This document shows, piece by piece, positions 52,175 through 57,587 of a stretch of DNA of 57,587 bases. The DNA is from Pseudomonadota bacterium. GTDB lineage: Bacteria; Pseudomonadota; Gammaproteobacteria; Steroidobacterales; Steroidobacteraceae. The position numbers were made by a program, and so were the translations under genes. The notes beneath the pieces were generated by a model. That model saw nothing but the letters and a program-made list of their open reading frames with translations. It ran no database searches and was not told the origin of the DNA. Within the stretch, counting starts at the first letter, position 1; each line of letters begins with the position of its first letter. Where the stretch lies: positions 1-57,587 of the forward strand of contig CANHFH010000005.1 in assembly GCA_947459825.1 (NCBI GenBank), given 5' to 3'.

Positions 52175-53656
52175 TCAGCGCGCGAGCAGATCCCGGTCGA
52201 GCGAGCGCGAGCAGCGCCAGAAGCAGGCGGCCGCCACCAGCAGGAGCAGCGCGGTCGCCATCATGGAGTTGCGCAGGCCCTCGGCGTACACGGCGCTGCA
52301 GACCGCTTGCTGGTCCGCGGGCAGCGCGCCCGCCACCTTGGGGTTGCAGGCTGCGGCGTCGAGCACATCGCCCATGCCGCGCGACCCGAGGCCGAGCGTG
52401 ATGAAGGTGTCGCTCAGGAAGCCGATCAGCTGCGGCCCGATGCCGTTGCCGACGAGCGCGATGATGAACAGCAGGATCGCGATCGCCGATGCCCGCGAGG
52501 ACTGCGGTACCACGCCCTGTCCGATGGTGTACTGCGCGCCGAGGTAGCCGTAGTGCAGGAAGGAGGCGCCGGCCCAGAGGATGAACGCGAGGCCGAGGTT
52601 CTCGGTCTTCTGCATGAAGCCGAGCAGATAGAGCGGGGTGGCGAGCACGAGCATGATGGCGGGCAGCATCGCGACCCAACTGATCGAGCGACGCACCAGG
52701 CGTTCGGTGATGTACCCCGCCGTGATGGTGCCGATCGCGCCCGCGATGCTGAGCGGGACGCCGAACTGCAGGGCGAACTGCGCCGGCGACAGGCCATGCA
52801 TGCGCTGCATCATCGGCGCCTGGAAGGCCGAGTAGCCGTAGCCGACCATCGCGACCAAAGCGGCGGCGGCCGCCATGAACCAGAAGCTCGGCTTGCCGAG
52901 CAGCAGCCGGAAGGTGGCGCCGATGCCGGTGCGCTGCGGCGCGGGCATGCCCGGGGGGTCCGACCAGCCGCGCGGCGGCTCTTTGACGGTGAACAGCACC
53001 ACCAGCGCGTAAAGCACGCCGGGAACGCCGAGTGCGAGGAAGGCGAAACGCCAGCCGAAGTCGGTCCCCCAGCCGAGCGACTCCGGCATCCAGCCGAGGC
53101 CGAAGACGCCGAGCACCGCGACGACCTTCTCGTCCGGCAGCTGCCCCAGCGGACCGCCGATCAGGAAGGCGAGCATCGAACCCAGCATCACACCGGTGGA
53201 GTAGACCGACAGCGCCTTCGGGCGCGCCGAGGGGCGGAAGTAGTCCGCGATCACCGAGTTGGACGGCGGGTTGCTGCCCGCTTCACCGATCGCCACGCCG
53301 ATGCGCGCCACCAACAGGAACAGGAAGCCGGTGGCGAGCCCGCAGAGCGCGGTCATCAGCGACCAGAGCGCGATGCAGAACGCGATGATCGCGACGCGGT
53401 TGTAGCGATCGGCGGCCAGCGCGATCGGGATGCCCATCAGCGCGTAGAAGAGGGCGAAGGGCGGACCCGCCAGGAACCCGAACTGCGTGTCGGTGAGGCC
53501 GAAGGTGGTGATCACCGGCTGCGCGAGCACGCCGAGCAGTGCGCGGTCGATGAAGTTCAGCGTGTAGACGGCCGTGAGCGTCAGCAGCACGTACCAGCGG
53601 TAGCGCGTGCTGCCGAGGTCGCGGCCCTGCGGAGTGGTCTCTGAGGTGGTGTCCAT
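52175..53656 (-). CDS. MFS transporter, Spinster type
   Basis: The 493-residue membrane protein has about 12 membrane helices. The first helix contains TLNFIDRALLGVLAQP and is followed by FGLTDTQFGFLAG, ADRYNRVAIIA (the MFS loop A motif) and GEAGSNPPSNSVIADYF. These match the Spinster-like branch of the MFS often found in hydrocarbon and ester-degrading proteobacteria. ATG 53656 is chosen by the family N-terminus. It would carry a pathway acid or product across the inner membrane. Substrate unknown. Confidence 0.9.
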   Translation of the reverse strand: MDTTSETTPQGRDLGSTRYRWYVLLTLTAVYTLNFIDRALLGVLAQPVITTFGLTDTQFGFLAGPPFALFYALMGIPIALAADRYNRVAIIAFCIALWSLMTALCGLATGFLFLLVARIGVAIGEAGSNPPSNSVIADYFRPSARPKALSVYSTGVMLGSMLAFLIGGPLGQLPDEKVVAVLGVFGLGWMPESLGWGTDFGWRFAFLALGVPGVLYALVVLFTVKEPPRGWSDPPGMPAPQRTGIGATFRLLLGKPSFWFMAAAAALVAMVGYGYSAFQAPMMQRMHGLSPAQFALQFGVPLSIAGAIGTITAGYITERLVRRSISWVAMLPAIMLVLATPLYLLGFMQKTENLGLAFILWAGASFLHYGYLGAQYTIGQGVVPQSSRASAIAILLFIIALVGNGIGPQLIGFLSDTFITLGLGSRGMGDVLDAAACNPKVAGALPADQQAVCSAVYAEGLRNSMMATALLLLVAAACFWRCSRSLDRDLLAR

Positions 53657-53763
53657 GGGCCAATCATAGACATCACAGCGACGGACGTTGATGTTTTTTT
53701 TGGCGCACATCCTGCCGGTCGGGAGGGTTGGGCGCTACCGGATATATCTTTGTGAAGAGGTGA

Positions 53764-54915
53764 ATGACGATGCATCCCTACGAGTCCCCCTGGATGGACG
53801 ACGACCTGCGCACGTTCCGCGAGACGGCCGCGCGGTTCCTCGAGGCCGAGATGGTCCCGAACGACGCGCGTTGGCGCGCCCAGCACGGTGTCGGCAAGGA
53901 GATCTGGCGCAAGGTGGGCGAGATGGGTCTGCTGCTGACCGACCTGCCCGCCGAATATGGCTGTGGCGGCGGCGATTTCCGCCATGAGGTCGTGCTGTAT
54001 GAGGAAGCGGCCCGCCGCGGATTGTCCGGGTTCGGGCAGGGCGTGCATACGATGTGCGCCCATTACATCTACAACTACGGCACCGAGGCGCAGAAGCAGC
54101 GTTGGCTGCCGCGCATGGCGCGCGGCGAACTCATCGGCGCCATCGCGATGACCGAGCCCGGCGCCGGTTCGGACCTGCAGGGCGTGCGTACCCGAGCCGT
54201 GCTCGAGGGCGACCACTATCGCATCAATGGCTCGAAGATCTTCATCACCAACGGCGGCCAAGCCTCGCTGCTGATGCTGGTCACGCGCACCAACACGGAG
54301 GACCGCAAGCGCGGCCTGTCGCTGATCATGGTCGAGACCGAGAACCTTCCCGGTTACCGTGTCGGCCGCGTGCTCGACAAGATGGGCATGCCGGCGCAGG
54401 ACACCGCCGAGCTCTTCTTCGAGGACGTGCGCGTCCCCGCGGATTGCCGGCTCGGTCCCGAAGAAGGCCTCGGCATGCAGCAACTGATGGGCGATCTGCC
54501 CTACGAGCGGCTCGTCATCGCGCTGTGCGGCGTCGCCGCCATGGAAGGCGCGGTCGCTGAGACCTCGAAGTATGTGAAGGAGCGCAAGGCCTTCGGTCAG
54601 GTCATCGGCCAGATGCAGCACATCCGCTTCAAGCTCGCCGAGTGCGCGACCGTCACCCGCGTGGCGCGGGTGTTCGTCGACGACTGCATCGTCAAGCTGT
54701 TGCGGGGTGAACTTGACACCGCCACCGCCTCGATGGCCAAGTACTGGGTGACGGACATGCAGCAGCAGGTCATCGACGAGTGCGTGCAGCTGCACGGCGG
54801 CTACGGCTACATGAACGAGTACCTCGTCTGCCGCATGTTCGTGGACTCGCGGGTGCAGCGCATCTACGGCGGCACCAACGAGATCATGAAGGAGGTCATC
54901 TCGCGGACCTTGTGA
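53764..54915 (+). CDS. acyl-CoA dehydrogenase, long-chain type (copy 2)
   Basis: The 383-residue protein is nearly the same as the one at 9947: I count 27 differences over about 378 aligned residues, and one block of more than 120 residues, from NYGTEAQKQR to PADCRLG, is identical. The ACADL-like features IYGGTNEIMKE and PYERL are kept. Upstream and downstream sequences differ, so only the gene itself was copied or is being homogenised. The start ATG 53764 follows GAAGAGG (53753-53759). It is divergent from the MFS gene. Confidence 0.93.
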   Translation: MTMHPYESPWMDDDLRTFRETAARFLEAEMVPNDARWRAQHGVGKEIWRKVGEMGLLLTDLPAEYGCGGGDFRHEVVLYEEAARRGLSGFGQGVHTMCAHYIYNYGTEAQKQRWLPRMARGELIGAIAMTEPGAGSDLQGVRTRAVLEGDHYRINGSKIFITNGGQASLLMLVTRTNTEDRKRGLSLIMVETENLPGYRVGRVLDKMGMPAQDTAELFFEDVRVPADCRLGPEEGLGMQQLMGDLPYERLVIALCGVAAMEGAVAETSKYVKERKAFGQVIGQMQHIRFKLAECATVTRVARVFVDDCIVKLLRGELDTATASMAKYWVTDMQQQVIDECVQLHGGYGYMNEYLVCRMFVDSRVQRIYGGTNEIMKEVISRTL

Positions 54916-54951
54916 CCGGTCGCCGGCCGTCCGCGGGCAGGAGTAGGGACG

Positions 54952-55605
54952 ATGTCAGGCGTTCTGCGCGGCGGGGTGATCGGTGCGGTGGTCGCGGCGG
55001 TGGCGATCGCGCTCGGCATCGGCTGGGTGGCGCAGCGTATCGACGGCGACAAGCGCGAGGTCCGCAGCACGCTCGTCTCACCCGAGAAGCCCGTCGTCAT
55101 GCGCACCAAGGGCGGCCTGCTGGAGGTCGCGACGGTGCGCGCGCTGGAACGCTTCACCCGCGAGGACTCGCGCGACTTCTGGGGCATCGACCTCGGCACC
55201 ACGGTGTCGCAGATCCAGGCGCCGGTGACCTACCGGTTCCACGTCGAGATGGCCCGTGAATGGCCGATCGAGATCCGCGGCCGCACGGCCATCGCACGCG
55301 CGCCGGCCATCAAGCCCTCGTTACCGGTGGCCTTCGACACCACGCTCATGGAGAAGTACACCCGTGCGGGCTGGGCGCGCTTCAACAAGGAAGAGAACCT
55401 CGAGGCCTTGGAGCGCTCGATGACCCCGATGCTCGCGGAGCGGGCGGCCGGTGAGGCCTACCGCGGGCTCGCCGAGGACGCCGCACGCAAGACCATCGCC
55501 GAGTTCATCACTATCTGGTTGCTCAAGGAGACGGACTGGAAGCGCGACCCTCTGCACAAGGTGGTGGTGCTGTTCCCGGGCGAAAAGCCGCCGCCGCTGC
55601 CATAA
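54952..55605 (+). CDS. membrane-anchored protein of unknown function (possibly DUF4230-like)
   Basis: I do not recognise this protein firmly. The 217 residues begin with one membrane segment (about 7-27, GVIGAVVAAVAIALGIGWV), followed by a soluble domain with TKGGLLEVATVRALERFTRE and a helical C-terminal half (AERAAGEAYRGLAEDAARKT). The order resembles DUF4230 proteins, but this is a weak call. It lies between the acyl-CoA dehydrogenase and ppa, and is followed by a perfect hairpin. Confidence 0.65.
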   Translation: MSGVLRGGVIGAVVAAVAIALGIGWVAQRIDGDKREVRSTLVSPEKPVVMRTKGGLLEVATVRALERFTREDSRDFWGIDLGTTVSQIQAPVTYRFHVEMAREWPIEIRGRTAIARAPAIKPSLPVAFDTTLMEKYTRAGWARFNKEENLEALERSMTPMLAERAAGEAYRGLAEDAARKTIAEFITIWLLKETDWKRDPLHKVVVLFPGEKPPPLP

Positions 55606-55626
55606 TCGCCGGCGGGGGTATCAACC

Positions 55627-55646
55627 GCCGGGCGTCGTCGCCCGGC
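55627..55646 (+). other. perfect 8-bp hairpin before ppa
   Basis: GCCGGGCG pairs fully with CGCCCGGC around loop TCGT. It lies 22 bases after the previous stop and 25 bases before the ppa start. No T-run follows, so it may be a leader structure or a weak terminator. Confidence 0.5.
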
Positions 55647-55671
55647 CCGGAAGCCAGCAAAGGAGTTGCGC

Positions 55672-56220
55672 ATGGCCCTCGACCTCGTGCCCACCGGCAG
55701 GGACGTCCCGAACGACGTCAACGTCATCATCGAGATCCCGAAGGACGCCGAACCCGTCAAGTACGAGGTGGACAAGGCGACCGGCGCGATCTTCGTCGAC
55801 CGCATCCTCTCGACGCCGATGCGTTACCCGTGCAACTACGGCTACATCCCGCACACGCTGTGCGGCGACGGCGACCCCGCCGATGTGCTCGTGATCCTGC
55901 CGCTGCCGCTGGTGCCGGGGTCGGTGATCCGCTGCCGGCCGGTGGGCGTGATGATGATGCAGGACGAGGCCGGGTCCGATGAGAAGATCCTCGCCGTGCC
56001 GGTCGACAAGATCTTCAACGGCTACAGCCATGTGCAGGACATCGGCCAGGTGTCGAAGCATTGGCTGGAGCGCATCGGGCACTTCTTCCAGCACTACAAG
56101 GACCTTGAGCCCGGCAAGTGGGTCAAGATCAGCGGCTGGGGCGATGCGGCGGCGGCGCGGACCATCATCGAGGAGGCGGTGGCGCGATTCAACGCGTCGC
56201 CGGACAAGCCGCACTTCTGA
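55672..56220 (+). CDS. ppa: inorganic pyrophosphatase
   Basis: The 182-residue soluble enzyme hydrolyses pyrophosphate. It has IIEIPKDAEPVKYEV, MRYPCNYGYIPHTLCGDGDP with the D-x-D-P-x-D metal motif (DGDPADVL), and DEKILAVPVDKI. An AGGAG box (55661-55665) is 6 bases before ATG 55672, so the TTG at 55666 is not favoured. The length is right for family I (E. coli 176). The gene is convergent with the tRNA-Asn transcript and its repeats. Confidence 0.96.
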   Translation: MALDLVPTGRDVPNDVNVIIEIPKDAEPVKYEVDKATGAIFVDRILSTPMRYPCNYGYIPHTLCGDGDPADVLVILPLPLVPGSVIRCRPVGVMMMQDEAGSDEKILAVPVDKIFNGYSHVQDIGQVSKHWLERIGHFFQHYKDLEPGKWVKISGWGDAAAARTIIEEAVARFNASPDKPHF

Positions 56221-56224
56221 GTAA

Positions 56225-56459
56225 GTAGGACGGCCAGCGAAGACGCTGGAGGTAATGGCTCCCCGGGTTGGACTCGAACCAACGACCTTGGAGTAGGACG
56301 GCCAGCGAAGACGCTGGAGGTAATGGCTCCCCGGGTTGGACTCGAACCAACGACCTTGGAGTACGACGGCCAGCGAAGGCGCGAGAGGTAGTGGCTCCCC
56401 GGGTTGGACTCGAACCAACGACCTTGGAGTAGGACGGCCAGCGAAGACGCTGGAGGTAA
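56225..56459 (-). repeat. tandem 68-bp repeats holding tRNA-Asn 3' tails
   Basis: Units start at 56225, 56293, 56361 and 56429, exactly 68 bases apart; the last runs into the intact tRNA gene. The first three each carry a 33-base copy of the tRNA 3' end (56256-56288, 56324-56356, 56392-56424): the T arm, the acceptor 3' strand and the CCA. The 31 bases between them hold a hairpin with stem CCAGCG/CGCTGG, degenerate in unit 3. Read on the - strand the tails lie downstream of tRNA-Asn. Confidence 0.9.
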
Positions 56460-56535
56460 TGGCTCCCCGGGTTGGACTCGAACCAACGACCTGCGGATTA
56501 ACAGTCCGACGCTCTACCGACTGAGCTACCGGGGA
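56460..56535 (-). tRNA. tRNA-Asn (anticodon GTT)
   Basis: The 76-base gene folds as a standard cloverleaf on the - strand. The acceptor pair is TCCCCGG/CCGGGGA with G as discriminator and an encoded CCA. The D arm is AGCTCAGTCGGTAGAGC, the anticodon loop is CTGTTAATC with anticodon GTT, and the T loop is TTCGAGT. Its 3' portion is copied three more times downstream. Confidence 0.97.
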
Positions 56536-56563
56536 ACAGGAGGCCTTGTCGAAAAGGCCGCGC

Positions 56564-56592
56564 ATTGTCGGGAAACCCCGCAGTCGCGTCAA
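56564..56592 (-). promoter_or_regulatory. promoter of tRNA-Asn
   Basis: Read leftward, -35 TTGACG (56587-56592) and -10 GACAAT (56564-56569) are 17 bases apart. A GC-rich discriminator (GCGCGGCC) follows, as is usual for stringently controlled stable-RNA promoters. A leader hairpin GGCCTT/AAGGCC lies at 56542-56559. Confidence 0.75.
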
Positions 56593-56655
56593 GCCGCCGG
56601 ACCCCCATCGGGCGTTCCTCGGCAGGGGTCCGCGGGGCTATAGTGGCAGGCTGCC

Positions 56656-57587
56656 ATGGACGCCTTCCGCTTAGTCTCCGAATACGCCCCCGCGGGCGAC
56701 CAGCCGAAGGCCATCGCGGCGCTCGTCGATGGGCTGCGCACGGGGCTCGCGCACCAGACCCTGCTCGGGGTGACAGGCAGCGGCAAGACCTTCACCGTCG
56801 CCAACATCATCGCCGAGGTGCAGCGGCCGACGCTGGTCCTGGCGCACAACAAGACGCTCGCCGCCCAGCTCTACGGCGAGTTCCGCGAGTTCTTCCCCAA
56901 TAACGCGGTCGAGTACTTCGTGTCGTACTACGACTACTACCAGCCCGAGGCCTATGTGCCCTCGAGCGACACCTACATCGAAAAGGACGCCTCGATCAAC
57001 GAGCACATCGAGCAGATGCGGCTCTCGGCGACCAAGGCGCTGCTCGAGCGCCGCGACGCGATCATCGTCGCGACGGTGTCCTCGATCTACGGCCTCGGCG
57101 ACCCGGAGGCCTACCTCGCGATGGTGCTGCACCTGGTGCGCGGCGAGATCCTCGACCAGCGCAAGCTGCTGCGCCGGCTCGCCGACATGCAGTACACGCG
57201 CAACGAGATCGACTTCTCGCAGGGCGCGTTCCGCGTGCGCGGCGATGTGGTCGACATCTTCCCGGCGGAGTCGCAGCGCGAGGCGCTGCGCGTGGAGCTC
57301 TTCGACGAGACCATCGAATCGCTGGCCCTGTTCGACCCGCTGACCGGTGAGGTGCTGCGCAAGCTGCCGCGCTACACGGTGTACCCGGGCACGCACTTCG
57401 TCACGCCCAAGGACCGGATCACGGGCGCCATCGACCAGATCCGCGACGAACTGCGCGGCCGGCTCGCCGAACTGCGCGCCGCCGACAAGCTGGTCGAGGC
57501 GCAGCGGCTCGAGCAGCGCACCATGTTCGACATGGAGATGATGAAGGAGGTCGGCTACTGCGCCGGCATCGAGAACTACTCGCGCTA
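56656..57587 (+). CDS. uvrB: excinuclease ABC subunit B, N-terminal part
   Basis: The first 310 codons of the nucleotide-excision repair helicase-like subunit are present; the gene continues past the window. The Walker A loop [14 protein letters not shown] is near residues 37-50. [20 protein letters not shown], then [16 protein letters not shown] (the beta-hairpin that inserts in DNA) and DIFPAESQ follow. The start [20 protein letters not shown] matches the family. Confidence 0.97.
   Translation, partial: MDAFRLVSEYAPAGDQPKAIAALVDGLRTGLAHQTLLGVTGSGKTFTVANIIAEVQRPTLVLAHNKTLAAQLYGEFREFFPNNAVEYFVSYYDYYQPEAYVPSSDTYIEKDASINEHIEQMRLSATKALLERRDAIIVATVSSIYGLGDPEAYLAMVLHLVRGEILDQRKLLRRLADMQYTRNEIDFSQGAFRVRGDVVDIFPAESQREALRVELFDETIESLALFDPLTGEVLRKLPRYTVYPGTHFVTPKDRITGAIDQIRDELRGRLAELRAADKLVEAQRLEQRTMFDMEMMKEVGYCAGIENYSR

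Noticed and set aside
53694-53748. T-run and TATATC as a promoter of the 53764 dehydrogenase
   Set aside because: The TATATC lies too close to the start codon for a normal leader and has no matching -35 box.
56225-56459. CRISPR-like array
   Set aside because: The 68-base units are direct copies with no unique spacers; each holds a tRNA tail.
56336-56643. Short reading frames over the tRNA-Asn and its repeats, on both strands (for example translations like VAQSVERRTVNPQVVGSSPTRG)
   Set aside because: These are translations of tRNA sequence, a known source of false proteins. The repeats explain the coding-like pattern.

Overview
The window is GC-rich, densely packed chromosomal DNA from a proteobacterium. 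The gene order serC-pheA-aroA-cmk-rpsA-ihfB at the left end, the Spinster-type MFS transporter, the TonB-dependent receptors without SusD partners, and the many acyl-CoA dehydrogenases suggest a gammaproteobacterium of the Steroidobacter/Nevskia/Woeseia kind. That placement is inference from gene content, not from a marker tree. I saw no transposase, integrase, phage gene, rRNA or CRISPR array.

Layout. (1) 1-7633, housekeeping, + strand: the 3' end of serC, pheA, aroA, cmk, rpsA, ihfB, a ComEA-like helix-hairpin-helix lipoprotein and galU. (2) 7609-9879: a patatin/POTRA/beta-barrel outer-membrane protein, divergent from a long-chain-type acyl-CoA dehydrogenase (9947-11092). (3) 11094-21187, - strand: a tight seven-gene operon read leftward, TonB receptor > PHB-depolymerase-like esterase > lipoprotein hydrolase > acyl-CoA ligase > nitronate monooxygenase-like flavoprotein > APH/ACAD10-type kinase > dienoyl-CoA reductase-like flavoprotein. 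It lies opposite a TetR regulator. (4) 21296-25477, + strand: TetR, an ECF sigma factor, a putative anti-sigma factor, a heavy-metal-sensor-like protein, an EF-hand protein and a sulfatase. (5) 25471-29426, - strand: a TonB receptor and a carboxylesterase. (6) 29700-38509, + strand: an operon of DUF1800, DUF1501, carboxylesterase, EF-hand hydrolase, sulfatase and amidohydrolase, ending in a decayed peptidase-like remnant. (7) 38506-44978, - strand: thiolase, FadB/FadJ-type fusion enzyme, GntR/FCD regulator, a DUF1254 protein and a MaoC-like hydratase. (8) 45063-54915: two more acyl-CoA dehydrogenases, two divergent sulfatases, a hydrolase-fold protein with Ala at the nucleophile position, an MFS transporter, and a near-copy of the 9947 acyl-CoA dehydrogenase. 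(9) 54952-57587: a membrane-anchored unknown, ppa, a tRNA-Asn(GTT) with tandem tRNA-tail repeats, and the 5' part of uvrB.

How it may work together (inference). Regions 3-8 look like accessory catabolism of one or more hydrophobic esters, some sulfated. TonB receptors would import the compound. Periplasmic sulfatases and esterases would strip it. A CoA ligase, dehydrogenases, hydratases and thiolase would oxidise the released acid. The APH-type kinase, related to LvaA and to the kinase half of ACAD10/11, hints that hydroxyacyl-CoA intermediates are processed. Paired GTCGAC-centred palindromes 21-22 bp apart lie in the two promoter regions facing the TonB/DUF1800 and thiolase/acyl-CoA dehydrogenase operons, and a single related site lies between two sulfatases. 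These are good candidate operators for the GntR/FCD regulator encoded inside the thiolase operon.

The observations I rate highest are the tRNA-Asn tail repeats, the paired palindromes that seem to define a regulon, and the kinase-containing uptake operon.
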